From the NCBI RefSeq assembly GCF_900105325.1, contig NZ_FNSU01000003.1, positions 2,108,001 through 2,172,000 on the forward strand: DNA of 64,000 bases, given 5' to 3'. Position 1 is the stretch's first letter, and each line of letters begins with the position of its first letter. This document shows positions 1-7,850 of this stretch, piece by piece. The notes beneath the pieces were generated by a model that saw only the letters and a program-made list of their open reading frames with translations, was not told the DNA's origin and ran no database searches. The position numbers and the translations under genes were made by a program. The DNA is from Pseudomonas marginalis (GTDB lineage: Bacteria; Pseudomonadota; Gammaproteobacteria; Pseudomonadales; Pseudomonadaceae).

Positions 1-283
1 GCCCCTGCACCACCGGCGACACCGGCCACCCGGCACGACGCAGTTGGGCAAACAGCGTTTGCGCGAAACTGGTGGCGTCCGGCGCACTCAGGCTGGCCTG
101 GGGTTCGCCGCCGATCAATTGGCTGGCGCGCGCGTAACTGTCGCGGGCCTGGCTGTTGAGGGCCTGCACCCCGGTCAGCAGCGCGGTGGCCAGCCACAGG
201 CCGGTAAGTACGCTGAAAAACTGCACCGGATGCCGTCGCCAATGGCTGAGCAAGGCACGCAAGGTCCAGTAAAACACCCTCAC
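1..283 (-). CDS. FtsX-like ABC transporter permease, N-terminal part (cut by window edge)
   Basis: Reading the minus strand from a GTG at 283 gives an open frame running off the window. It begins VRVFYWTLRALLSHWRRHP, then a hydrophobic segment (FFSVLTGLWLATALLTGVQ), then a soluble part starting ALNSQARDSYARAS. A short cytoplasmic N-terminus, one membrane segment and a periplasmic domain is the usual start of FtsX/MacB-type permeases. The GTG overlaps the TGA of the upstream ATPase gene by four bases, so the two are translationally coupled parts of one exporter. About 94 residues are visible. The substrate cannot be told. Confidence 0.8.
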   Translation of the reverse strand, partial: MRVFYWTLRALLSHWRRHPVQFFSVLTGLWLATALLTGVQALNSQARDSYARASQLIGGEPQASLSAPDATSFAQTLFAQLRRAGWPVSPVVQG

Positions 284-939
284 GTCGGCATGACCTGTCC
301 ATGATGCAGCACCACTTGCCGGTCCAGTCGGGCGGCGATGCGTGGGCTGTGGGTCACCATCAACAGGCTGGTGGGACTGTCGCGCAGCAGGTCCAGCAGC
401 AGTTGCAGGACCTCGTCGCTGGTGGCTTCGTCGAGGTTGCCGGTGGGCTCGTCGGCCAACAGCAAACCTGGGCGCGAGGCCAACGCCCGCCCGACCGCCA
501 CCCGTTGCTGCTGGCCGCCCGAGAGTTGTTCCGGATAGCGCTTGAGCAAGTCCCCCAGGCCCAGGCGTTCGACCAATTGCGCCTGCCACTGCGGATCAAA
601 ACGCCCCGCCAGGCGGGCCTGGAACGCCAGGTTGTCGTCGACGCGCAAGCTGCCGATCAGGTTGAACTGCTGGAACACCAGGCCAATCTCGGTACGCCGC
701 CAGTGGGCCAGTTGCGCCTCGCTCATCCGGTCGAGGCGCTGCTCACCCACCTCTATGCTGCCGCCGTCCACCCGATCAAGCCCGGCAACCAGATGCAGCA
801 GGGTGCTCTTGCCGCTGCCGGACTCACCCATCAACGCCAGGCTGCTGCGCGCCCCCAGGTGCAGGTCGACCCCCGCCAACACCGCCAACGGGCCTTGGGG
901 GGTGGCGTAGCTTTTGAAGACACCTTGCACCTGCAACAT
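280..939 (-). CDS. ABC transporter ATP-binding protein (LolD/MacB/YbbA type)
   Basis: A 219-residue nucleotide-binding protein starting MLQVQGVFKSY. It has Walker A GESGSGKS, the signature LSGGQQQR, Walker B LLLADEPTGNLD and the H-loop VTHS. The GNLDE variant after Walker B is typical of the LolD/MacB/FtsE branch that works with FtsX-like permeases, and that partner follows directly with a 4-bp overlap. The frame stays open upstream to 1056, but the extra residues are low-complexity and do not resemble the family, so I use the ATG at 939. Function is energising an exporter for lipoproteins, lipids or a small molecule; the cargo is unknown. Confidence 0.9.
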   Translation of the reverse strand: MLQVQGVFKSYATPQGPLAVLAGVDLHLGARSSLALMGESGSGKSTLLHLVAGLDRVDGGSIEVGEQRLDRMSEAQLAHWRRTEIGLVFQQFNLIGSLRVDDNLAFQARLAGRFDPQWQAQLVERLGLGDLLKRYPEQLSGGQQQRVAVGRALASRPGLLLADEPTGNLDEATSDEVLQLLLDLLRDSPTSLLMVTHSPRIAARLDRQVVLHHGQVMPT

Positions 940-1111
940 GGCAACACTCGTTTGATGGCTGGCAATCGAGAATAACGGCTGAGGATCAAGGCCACGCAAA
1001 TTTTTCACATGGTTTTCACCGGCCGCCCACCCACCGCACTTTAAATTGCCGGCCAAGCGTCACTCGTCGACAACTTATTAGTTGCCACGCCTGGCAACTT
1101 TTAACCGCAGC

Positions 1112-1191
1112 ATGTTCAGCGAAAAGACAGCCACCCTGTGACAGCCTCGCGCTTCACTTCGGGCACTTGCCGACAAGTTGCGCCTAATTAA
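1112..1191 (+). promoter_or_regulatory. Upstream region with motifs shared with the arnT promoter
   Basis: The segment at 1112-1132 (ATGTTCAGCGAAAAGACAGC then C) recurs almost exactly at 1915-1935 ahead of arnT. AGTTGCGCCTAATTAA at 1176-1191 is matched by AGTTGCGTCCTTAATTAA at 1952-1969. The paired motifs suggest common control of the phosphatase and arnT genes. Ais and ArnT are PmrA/PhoP targets in enterics, but I do not see an unambiguous PmrA box. Confidence 0.4.
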
Positions 1192-1213
1192 TACAACACA
1201 GCCGATAGTGACC

Positions 1214-1888
1214 ATGGTGAATGTAGTGGTTGACCTTACCCTGATTAAACCACGCTCGCGCCGAGCCTTTTTCAAGCGCCTCAAACCGCTTTGGCTCGGG
1301 CTTACGGTGGTCGCCGTGCTGCTCACTTGCGCGCTGTTCTGGCCGTCCTCCCCACGGGACCTCGGCGTGGGCAACCGCCTGCTGACGTCCCAGGTGCTGC
1401 CGCTGTGGCGCGACGGCGACCTGATCGTACTGGTGCGGCATGAAGAGCGCTGCGACCGTTCGAGCAACCCGTGCCTGGGCCCGGTGGAAGGCGTGACGAT
1501 CAATGGCAGCCAACACGCCGAAAACCTGGGAAAAGCCTTTAAATCACTGGGCATGGACGGCACTGACGTACTCTCAAGCCCCGCCATTCGCACGGCTCAG
1601 ACCTCGCGCTTCATGTTCGGCAAAACCGACATGACCTCCAGCGAACAAGCCGTCTGCGGCAAGGCCATGGGCGAAGAACTGCTCAGCCACAAACAGGCTG
1701 GACGCAACCTCGTATTCGTCACCCACAGCGGTTGCATCGCCGACTTTGAAACCGCCCTGGGCTTCCCCCACGCCAAGTTTTCCGAGTACGGCAGCGCGCT
1801 GTTCGTGCAGGTGCTGGCCAACGGCAAGTTCAAGGCCCTGGGCATCATGAAAAACCAGGACTGGCCTGCCGCGCTTAAACAAATCTAA
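1214..1888 (+). CDS. Histidine phosphatase family protein, Ais/PmrG-like, membrane-anchored
   Basis: A single-domain phosphoglycerate-mutase-fold phosphatase of about 224 residues. A basic N-terminus is followed by one membrane segment (LWLGLTVVAVLLTCALFW, residues about 26-43). The domain then starts with the RHE motif (VRHEER, His about 76), which carries the phosphorylated histidine, and has the second histidine in FVTHSGC. This layout matches Ais/PmrG, the periplasmic LPS-core heptose-phosphate phosphatases, and arnT lies next door. A TTG at 1178 would extend the frame by 12 codons but falls inside a conserved promoter-like motif, so I prefer the ATG at 1214. The substrate is inferred, not shown. 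Confidence 0.75.
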   Translation: MVNVVVDLTLIKPRSRRAFFKRLKPLWLGLTVVAVLLTCALFWPSSPRDLGVGNRLLTSQVLPLWRDGDLIVLVRHEERCDRSSNPCLGPVEGVTINGSQHAENLGKAFKSLGMDGTDVLSSPAIRTAQTSRFMFGKTDMTSSEQAVCGKAMGEELLSHKQAGRNLVFVTHSGCIADFETALGFPHAKFSEYGSALFVQVLANGKFKALGIMKNQDWPAALKQI

Positions 1889-1914
1889 GTCATTCCCTTC
1901 CCGCCGCCAGGCTT

Positions 1915-1969
1915 ATGTTCAGCAAAAAGACAGCCCTGTTCTGGCATGTTTAGTTGCGTCCTTAATTAA
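1915..1969 (+). promoter_or_regulatory. Probable arnT promoter region with repeated motifs
   Basis: Holds the second copies of the two motifs found at 1112-1132 and 1176-1191. The AT-rich CTTAATTAA stretch lies about 100 bp ahead of the arnT start. A TGTTTA element at 1948-1953 precedes CTTAAT by nine bases, loosely like PhoP/PmrA direct-repeat boxes, but spacing and match are weak. Confidence 0.35.
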
Positions 1970-2074
1970 GGTCGTTATGACTATTTCCTGTTATTTAGTG
2001 AACGCCGTGACGACTTTCGCCATTACTTCATTAGTTGAAAAAAACACCATCGGACGTCAAGGAGCGACGTTTTC

Positions 2075-3730
2075 ATGACTCGCCTGAAACCCCTGCCGGT
2101 ACTCTTGCTGGCCTTCGTCGCGTTTTATCTGTTGCCACTGGGCCTGCACGGTTTGTGGATACCGGATGAAACCCGCTACGCCCAGATCAGCCAGGAGATG
2201 CTCCTGAGCGGCAACTGGGTGGCACCGCACTTCATGGGCATCCGCTATTTCGAAAAACCGGCCGCCGGTTACTGGCTGATCGCCCTGGGCCAGGCCGTGT
2301 TTGGCCAGAACCTGTTCGGTGTACGCATCGCCTCGGCCCTGACCACCGGCTTGAGTGTGCTGCTCGCTTACCTGATCGCCCGTCGCCTGTGGAACGACCC
2401 GCGCAAAAGCTTCGCCTGCGCCCTGCTCTACCTGAGCTTTGGCCTGGTGGCCGGGCAAGCGGGGTATTCCAACCTCGATCCGCCATTCACCTTGTGGGTC
2501 AACCTGAGCCTGGTGGCGCTGTGGTTTGCCCTCGACAGCAGCACCCTGCGCAGCCGCCTGGGCGCCTGGGCCGTGTTGGGATTTGCCTGTGCCATGGGGT
2601 TCATGACCAAGGGTTTCCTGGCGTGGGCGCTGCCGGTGCTGATCGCCGTGCCCTATATGCTCTGGCAGCGGCGCCTGGGCGAGTTGCTGCGGTATGGCCC
2701 GCTGGCCATCGGCGTGGCCGTGCTGGTGTGTTTGCCCTGGGTGCTGGCGATCCACACTCAGGAACCGGATTTCTGGCGCTTCTTTTTCTGGAATGAACAC
2801 ATCCGCCGCTTCAGCGCCGACAACGCGCAACACGTGCGACCCTGGTGGTTCTTCCTGCCGATCATGGCGGTGGCTTGCCTGCCGTGGGCCGGGCTGCTGC
2901 CCAACACCCTGCACCAGGCCTGGACAGAAAAGCGCCACCCGGCAATCGCCTTCCTGGCCCTGTGGTTGCTGCTGCCCCTGGGCTTGTTCAGCCTGAGCAA
3001 CGGCAAGCTGCCGACCTACATCATGCCGTGCCTGCTGCCCCTGGCGTTGCTGATGGGGCATACCTTGAGCGAGCTGGTCAGCCAAGGCAGAACCCGAACC
3101 CTGCGCCTCAATGGCCTGTTCAACTTCGTGATCGGCATGGCCGCCATGGTCGGGCTGATCTACCTGCAAATCGCGAGGCCGCTCTACGGCAACAGCCATG
3201 CCGAGATGTTCAGCCTGTCGCTGGCCTTTATCGTGCTGCTGGGCTGGATCCTCACCAACCTGCTGCAAAGCTTTAGGCCGCTGACGTTGTGGGCAATGCC
3301 AGCCCTGGGCATCGGCCTGCTGGTGGTGCTGCTGCCGTCGAGCATGCCGGCCTACATCGCCGATAACGAAATGCCCGACCAATTTGTGCTGGAGCATGTG
3401 GATGAGTTGCAGCACACCCACGCGCTGCTGAGCAATGAACTGGAGAGCGCCAGCGCCTTGGCCTGGCGCCTGCAACGACCCGACGTGACGCTGTATGACA
3501 CCGAAGGCGAGCTGCGCTACGGCTTGCAATATGCCGATTCGGCTCCGCGCAAAGTCGATCTGGAGCAGGTGCAAGCCTGGCTCAAGGACGCTCGCCAACA
3601 CGGCTCGGTCGGCGTGCTGCTGCGGGTCAACAGCACCAGTGAAATGCGCGAGGCAGGGCAATTGCCGCCCGGAGGCAAACGCTATTACAAGGGCTACCTG
3701 GAACTTATCCTCTACCCGCAGGCGCCATAA
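2075..3730 (+). CDS. arnT: Lipid IV(A) 4-amino-4-deoxy-L-arabinosyltransferase (ArnT)
   Basis: A 551-residue multi-pass inner-membrane glycosyltransferase of the GT-C/GT83 family. It moves 4-amino-4-deoxy-L-arabinose from undecaprenyl phosphate to lipid A, lowering its negative charge and giving resistance to polymyxin and cationic peptides. The diagnostic first periplasmic loop is present: DETRYAQISQEML, then YFEKPAAGYWL, with the acidic residues of the catalytic loop. A run of about 11-12 membrane helices and a C-terminal soluble part follow, at the family's usual length (about 550). AAGGAG at 2059-2064 supports the start. The gene stands apart from arnBCADEF. Its stop overlaps the next start by one base (TAATG). 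Confidence 0.9.
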   Translation: MTRLKPLPVLLLAFVAFYLLPLGLHGLWIPDETRYAQISQEMLLSGNWVAPHFMGIRYFEKPAAGYWLIALGQAVFGQNLFGVRIASALTTGLSVLLAYLIARRLWNDPRKSFACALLYLSFGLVAGQAGYSNLDPPFTLWVNLSLVALWFALDSSTLRSRLGAWAVLGFACAMGFMTKGFLAWALPVLIAVPYMLWQRRLGELLRYGPLAIGVAVLVCLPWVLAIHTQEPDFWRFFFWNEHIRRFSADNAQHVRPWWFFLPIMAVACLPWAGLLPNTLHQAWTEKRHPAIAFLALWLLLPLGLFSLSNGKLPTYIMPCLLPLALLMGHTLSELVSQGRTRTLRLNGLFNFVIGMAAMVGLIYLQIARPLYGNSHAEMFSLSLAFIVLLGWILTNLLQSFRPLTLWAMPALGIGLLVVLLPSSMPAYIADNEMPDQFVLEHVDELQHTHALLSNELESASALAWRLQRPDVTLYDTEGELRYGLQYADSAPRKVDLEQVQAWLKDARQHGSVGVLLRVNSTSEMREAGQLPPGGKRYYKGYLELILYPQAP

Positions 3731-5250
3731 TGCCGGGTTATCTCAAGACCGAACGCGGCGCCCTGCTGCTGTTGCTGGGCGTCTCGGCCCTGCTGCTGCT
3801 CACCGGCCTGGGTGCGCGTGACCTATGGGGCCCGGAAACCCGCTGGGCGAATATCGCCTTGCAGATGCTGCAGAGCGGTGACTATTTCGACCCATACCTC
3901 AAGGGCGGGCCGTATTACGACAAACCCCTGCCCTCCTACTGGCTGATCACCGGCGCGGCGCACCTGATGGGAGGCCTCGGGCCCTGGTCATTGCGCCTGC
4001 CGTCGGTGATCGGCGCGTGGCTGAGTGTGTGGCTGGTGTACCTGATTGGCGAACGCCTGTTCCGCAAGGGCACGGGGCTGATCGCCGGCTGGATGCTCGC
4101 CACCACCTTCTACTTCCTGTTCTGGGCCCGCGTGGCTACGGCGGATGTGCTCACCGTGTGCGGCGTGCTGGCGGCAGTCGCGTGGTATTGGCGCGGCCCA
4201 GACGACACGCGGCTGTGGCGCTATACGGTGTTTTTCCTGTTGCTGGCCCTGACGTCGTTGTTCAAGGGCCTGATCGGCTTTGTGCTGCCCGGCCTTGTAC
4301 TGCTGCCGCACCTGCTCAGCGAACAGCGCTACAAGCGCCACCTCAATCTGCGCCTGCTGCTGGCCGTGCTGATCGCGGCCGCCGTGTATGCCGTGCCGTT
4401 CGTGCTGTCGCACTTGTACGGCGCACCGACCTATGGCGAGAGCGGCCTGGCGTTGGTGTTCCGGGAAAACGTGGTGCGCTTCTTCGACCCGTTCGACCAT
4501 ATGGGACCGATCTACACCTACCTGATCTACCTGCCCGCCTACACGTTGCCCTGGACCCCGTGCTGGCTGCTCGGCCTGTGGCTGGCCGTGCGGCACTGGC
4601 GCAACACCCCGCCGAACGTGCGCTGGCTGGTGTGGGGCCTGGGCCTGCTGTTCGTGTTCTTTACCGCCAGCGGCAGCCGGCGCAGCTACTACGTGTTGCC
4701 GCTGGTACCGTTCGCCCAATTGCTGGCGGCGTGGTGGCTGAGTGAGCGCGTGTTGAAAAAGCCCGCCAGTTGGCCGCGCTGGCAGAAGGGCTTTGGGGTC
4801 GCTGCCGCACTCATGCTGTTGATACTTGGCGTGGCCTATCCCTGGTCCAACGGCAACGGCGGCGTGACCCGCTTCGCCGAGGATGTGCAAGCCGAGGCCG
4901 TGAAAAGCACGCCCTGGAACCAATGGCAGATGGTGCTGGTGGAAGTCGACAACAAGGTCCCGATGTACCTGCAAAATGGCGGCAAGCCGTTCTACTACAT
5001 CGCCGAGACCCAGGACTTTCCCCGCCAGGGCGACAGCGCCGCGTTCATGGCCTGGCTGGAAAAAACCAGCAGCCAGGCTTTCGACCCGCAGCGCACGATC
5101 ATCGTCGCGCAGTTTTCCAAAGAAGATCCGACGCCTCTGGCGTATTTGGGTGCGGATCATCAGGTGATCACGACCCAGCCGGACAATGGCGAGCGGTTGT
5201 TTCGCAAGCGTGAAGAGGGCAGCGTAGCGTTCATCCCTGCGTCACGTTGA
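3730..5250 (+). CDS. ArnT-like glycosyltransferase family 39/83 protein
   Basis: A 506-residue integral membrane protein paralogous to ArnT: RDLWGPETRWANIALQML and YYDKPLPSYWL correspond to the DETRYA and FEKPAAGYWL motifs, followed by repeated membrane helices (for example LLLALTSLFKGLIGFVLPGL). ArnT's acidic pair DE is replaced by PE, and the C-terminal domain differs, so the donor or acceptor may differ. It is translationally coupled to arnT, suggesting a second lipid A or envelope-glycan modification expressed together with Ara4N transfer. The exact sugar is unknown. Confidence 0.8.
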   Translation: MPGYLKTERGALLLLLGVSALLLLTGLGARDLWGPETRWANIALQMLQSGDYFDPYLKGGPYYDKPLPSYWLITGAAHLMGGLGPWSLRLPSVIGAWLSVWLVYLIGERLFRKGTGLIAGWMLATTFYFLFWARVATADVLTVCGVLAAVAWYWRGPDDTRLWRYTVFFLLLALTSLFKGLIGFVLPGLVLLPHLLSEQRYKRHLNLRLLLAVLIAAAVYAVPFVLSHLYGAPTYGESGLALVFRENVVRFFDPFDHMGPIYTYLIYLPAYTLPWTPCWLLGLWLAVRHWRNTPPNVRWLVWGLGLLFVFFTASGSRRSYYVLPLVPFAQLLAAWWLSERVLKKPASWPRWQKGFGVAAALMLLILGVAYPWSNGNGGVTRFAEDVQAEAVKSTPWNQWQMVLVEVDNKVPMYLQNGGKPFYYIAETQDFPRQGDSAAFMAWLEKTSSQAFDPQRTIIVAQFSKEDPTPLAYLGADHQVITTQPDNGERLFRKREEGSVAFIPASR

Positions 5251-5285
5251 TAGCTGCGCATCAGGTGTGCTTGCTCTTAAGATCG

Positions 5286-5332
5286 TTCCCACGCTCCTGC
5301 GTGGGAATGCAGCCCGTGACGCTCGGCGTCAC
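5286..5332 (+). terminator. Tandem hairpins after the glycosyltransferase genes (repeat-type terminator)
   Basis: Two perfect hairpins in a row: TTCCCACGC-TCCT-GCGTGGGAA (5286-5307) and GTGACGC-TCG-GCGTCAC (5316-5332). The GATCGTTCCCACGC unit is a common intergenic Pseudomonas repeat; a degraded copy occurs near 21462 and a palindromic one at 55525-55556. It starts 35 bp after the stop and has no T-run. Confidence 0.55.
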
Positions 5333-5340
5333 CTGTGCAC

Positions 5341-5512
5341 AGCAGCCGAAACGTGCAGCGGTTGGTTTTTTTGTCGGACCGCTCTTACGCAACTTTCGGG
5401 TTGCGTCTGATCAACCTCGCCGCTAACCTTCGCGGGTCGCTGCAAATTCAGCGAATGGGTGTGGTAGCCCAGTTCTTTCATAGACCCCAAAACGCTCAAG
5501 GGCGTTTTTTTG
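5341..5512 (+). ncRNA. Candidate structured RNA or leader ending in an intrinsic terminator
   Basis: Three ordered hairpins are visible: GCGGT/ACCGC (about 5358-5382) around a T-rich loop, ACGCAAC-TTTCGG-GTTGCGT (5387-5406) and TCGCTG-CAAATT-CAGCGA (5437-5454). They end in AACGC-TCAAGG-GCGTT followed by a T-run (5491-5511), a textbook Rho-independent terminator. No convincing ORF uses this stretch. It lies 140 bp ahead of the DUF3077/DUF6124-type gene and could be a separate small RNA or an attenuated leader. It does not fold like a tRNA. No known riboswitch was recognised. Confidence 0.45.
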
Positions 5513-5543
5513 TGCGGGCTGCTTTGTGGCGGCTGTGCATGGG

Positions 5544-5555
5544 AGGCTTCGGCCT
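5544..5555 (+). promoter_or_regulatory. UUCG-capped hairpin in the 5' region of the small DUF gene
   Basis: AGGC-TTCG-GCCT is a perfect stem with a stable UUCG tetraloop, placed after the terminator at 5491-5511 and about 100 bp ahead of the coding start. It may belong to the untranslated leader of the DUF3077/DUF6124-type gene. Confidence 0.3.
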
Positions 5556-5651
5556 GCCGGGTTTCTATGACCGGTCTACCACCCCGTGTACAGTCGCCTC
5601 CTGACTTCGTGTGGTAGCGAAATGGAGGTGCTCATTCATAGGAGCTTCGCC

Positions 5652-5927
5652 ATGAAAAAAGTCACACCCAATCCCCCGCCATCCACCTCGGATGACCATC
5701 CGCCAATCCCCCCCGATGTCATCTTCGCCGTGCGTCCCGGCCTGAGTACGGAAGCGGCCTTGAGCAACGCCAGCGAGATGCTTGAATCGGCCACGGTCTG
5801 CGCATACGGCTGCGCCGAACGTCTTGACGGTCACAACCGCCGGCATGTGCTGGCAATGGTGCAGATGATCGAGATTGCGCAGTTACTGGTGGATGAGGCG
5901 CTTAATCGGGAATGCCCGGCGGCCTGA
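5652..5927 (+). CDS. Small DUF3077/DUF6124-type protein
   Basis: A 91-residue soluble protein. It has a proline-rich N-terminus (VTPNPPPSTSDDHPP) and then a helical region, VRPGLSTEAALSNASEMLES, ending in MVQMIEIAQLLVDEAL. This is the pattern of the short DUF3077/DUF6124 proteins found in several copies in Pseudomonas genomes; no function is known. AGGAGCTTCGCC precedes the ATG at 5652. The open frame reaches back to 5586, but the upstream part (from MYSRLLTSCGSEME) is an untranslated-leader-like sequence. The structured RNA-like region just upstream makes post-transcriptional control plausible. Confidence 0.7.
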   Translation: MKKVTPNPPPSTSDDHPPIPPDVIFAVRPGLSTEAALSNASEMLESATVCAYGCAERLDGHNRRHVLAMVQMIEIAQLLVDEALNRECPAA

Positions 5928-5972
5928 TCACACAGCGCAAATCCAATCAGCACAGCAAAGCCCCCTGTGGGA

Positions 5973-6068
5973 GTTGTCGAGCTTCAGCGAGGCTGCGATG
6001 GGGCCGGGGCGGGCGGTCAATTCGTCGACTGACCGGACGCTATCGAAGCCTCGCTGAAGCTCGACAAC
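5973..6068. repeat. Palindromic REPIN-like element with perfect 21-bp arms
   Basis: GTTGTCGAGCTTCAGCGAGG then C (5973-5993) is repeated as its exact reverse complement at 6048-6068, with a 54-bp GC-rich spacer. The left arm follows CCCCCTGTGGGA, the usual start of Pseudomonas REP sequences, so this is a REPIN-type doublet. The rest of the gap 5928-6219 shows nothing else clear. Confidence 0.7.
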
Positions 6069-6219
6069 GCCCGCGCTGGATCTTCATCAGGCAGGATAAA
6101 TGCAGTGAAGTTATCAACTGCCCATCGCCAGACTGAACGCTGACATTTGCGCAAACTAACAAGACGGCCGGGCCCACGGTACCTGCCATTAACGCTGAGC
6201 CTCTGCGATCCTGGAAGGG

Positions 6220-6675
6220 TTAAAAGTCTGTGATGTCGAAGTTCAGATTGACCTCGTAATTATTAAGCACAATTGATTTGGTTTTGAACCACAGCGTTCC
6301 GCTAATCGGTTTGTCAGGGTAGCTGTTTTTCAACTCAACCCAACCTTCAAGCCCTTTGTACTCTCTGGTTACACCGGTCTCTCGGATAAAAGTCATGTAA
6401 ATCAGCGTCAGTTTCACCTGCGCGTCGCCAATCCTATAGGTGCCGCTGGAAACGTCCTCGCGATCAAGATGAAGACCAATGAGCGCTGTCTCACCAGGTT
6501 TTTCCAGATCATCCACGGTGCCATGGAAACGCAACGTCCCCTCCTGGTTGTCACGCCAGATCCATTCAGCGTCAAAGAACGACTCTACATTGGTGTACAG
6601 GTTCTTGACCGTCCCGGTCATAGTACCGGTGGCTGTCCCTCTACCAGGCTTCTGAAGTTCGATACCTTCAAACAT
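6220..6675 (-). CDS. Hypothetical protein, about 151 residues
   Basis: I do not recognise the family. The protein starts MFEGIELQKPGRGTATG and is rich in alternating polar/hydrophobic beta-strand-like segments (TLRFHGTVDDL, QVKLTLIYMTFI, VNLNFDITDF), with no signal peptide or membrane segment. That looks like a small beta-sandwich domain. GAGAGGAG sits six bases before this ATG, so the longer open frame to 6837 is probably not translated. Codon use is more AT-rich than that of its neighbours, and it stands alone, with 160 bp to the PPOX gene upstream. Horizontal origin is possible. Confidence 0.55.
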   Translation of the reverse strand: MFEGIELQKPGRGTATGTMTGTVKNLYTNVESFFDAEWIWRDNQEGTLRFHGTVDDLEKPGETALIGLHLDREDVSSGTYRIGDAQVKLTLIYMTFIRETGVTREYKGLEGWVELKNSYPDKPISGTLWFKTKSIVLNNYEVNLNFDITDF

Positions 6676-6838
6676 GTTCATCTCCTCTCCAGTATCAGTG
6701 TGTAGTTGCCGCGCCAACCTGTATTGGATAGAAAAAAATGAGGTCCGTAACCTGTGATTTATGACAGGTTTAAGCACGTACTTTTTATTACTTGTTGTCA
6801 TTAGGACACGGTTCACTTTAACCAGGACGGCACCCACG

Positions 6839-7771
6839 CTACCAACTCCCCATCCCCAAACTGAACGGCGAAAACTCCGCGAACTGCCAGCGCAACGCCA
6901 ACGCCGCCGGGCGGCGGACCAGGTGTTCCACGGTCACTGTCCATAAGCGCTGCGCGCCCTCGAAGCGGGCGACCTCAGGCCCGTCGAGAATCAACGAGGT
7001 ACGCCCGGCGACCTGCAACATGTCCCCCGATTCAAAGTCGATAAACAACAACCCCGCCACCGGATTGGCCGTCAGGTTGCCCAGGGTGTTGAAGAACAGG
7101 TTGCCGGCAAAATCCGGGATGGTCAGCACGTCGCCCTCCACGCGCACGAAGCCGGTGTGGCCGCCGCGATGGGAAACGTCCACCGAGCGTTCACCGTCGA
7201 CATCCACGTAGCTGGCGACGAAGAATGTGTCGGCGTTGCGGATCATGGTTTCGGCTGCGGCGTCCAGGCCGCCCATGCGCTCGACCTGGCTGCCAGGTTT
7301 GCGTGCAACCCCATCGACCGGCCGCAGTTGGATGTATTTGGGGCAGTTCCCGAAGGTCTGCACGACGTCGATTGACAAGCCGTACTGATCAAGTCCGCCG
7401 ACACGGCCGTTCATGCGGTTGCGGCGCCGGGTGTTCAGGTCGATGCCGAGCAGGCCCACTGCGGCACCCTCGTGCAAAGCGGCCCGAGCCGGGTCGCTGG
7501 CAGAGGGCAGGCTGTCAATCTGCAAAGTATAAGGATCGGGAGAATGGGCAAACCCCGGCGCGCCTTCGACCATCGTCGCCCAGGGAATCCCCTGCTCATC
7601 CACCACGCCGAGCATCAGGTACGGCAACAAGGGATAGAAGTCCCGATGCTGCTCCGGCAGGTGATCGCGTATCACCTTGGGCCCGACCACCGCCATGCGC
7701 TCGGCCACGCCGACCGCTGCTTGTAACTGCCGTTCGCCGGCATGCCAGGGGGACTGTTCGATAGGGTTCAT
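6839..7771 (-). CDS. Pyridoxamine 5'-phosphate oxidase family (FMN-binding split-barrel) protein
   Basis: A 310-residue protein starting MNPIEQSPWHAGERQLQ. The segment around FFVASYVDVDGERSVDVSHRGG and LTIPDFAGNLFFNTLGNL (residues about 180-240) is the hallmark of the PPOX-like flavin-reductase split barrel, with NPVAGLLFIDFESGD after it. Members bind FMN or F420-type cofactors; some are fused to ferredoxin domains, but here no C-terminal 2Fe-2S Cys cluster is present. It lies downstream of two LysR genes and a GST gene on the same strand, a common redox/xenobiotic-type grouping. Substrate unknown. Confidence 0.75.
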   Translation of the reverse strand: MNPIEQSPWHAGERQLQAAVGVAERMAVVGPKVIRDHLPEQHRDFYPLLPYLMLGVVDEQGIPWATMVEGAPGFAHSPDPYTLQIDSLPSASDPARAALHEGAAVGLLGIDLNTRRRNRMNGRVGGLDQYGLSIDVVQTFGNCPKYIQLRPVDGVARKPGSQVERMGGLDAAAETMIRNADTFFVASYVDVDGERSVDVSHRGGHTGFVRVEGDVLTIPDFAGNLFFNTLGNLTANPVAGLLFIDFESGDMLQVAGRTSLILDGPEVARFEGAQRLWTVTVEHLVRRPAALALRWQFAEFSPFSLGMGSW

Positions 7772-7850
7772 GGCGATCACCTCAAGTTGGTTGCCCCCAT
7801 GCTGCGCCCTACCAGCCAAATGCAGAATGCCCACCCCAGGCAATCCACTA

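Noticed and set aside
1178..1213. TTG start for the histidine phosphatase
   Set aside because: The extra 12 codons overlap a motif shared with the arnT promoter region, which implies non-coding DNA; ATG 1214 is preferred.
2057..3661. 534-residue minus-strand frame
   Set aside because: Runs antisense to arnT, is rich in Q/H/A/R and matches no family; a GC-rich shadow.
5341..5512. tRNA gene
   Set aside because: Hairpins do not form a cloverleaf and no anticodon or CCA end fits; the segment ends in a T-run terminator.
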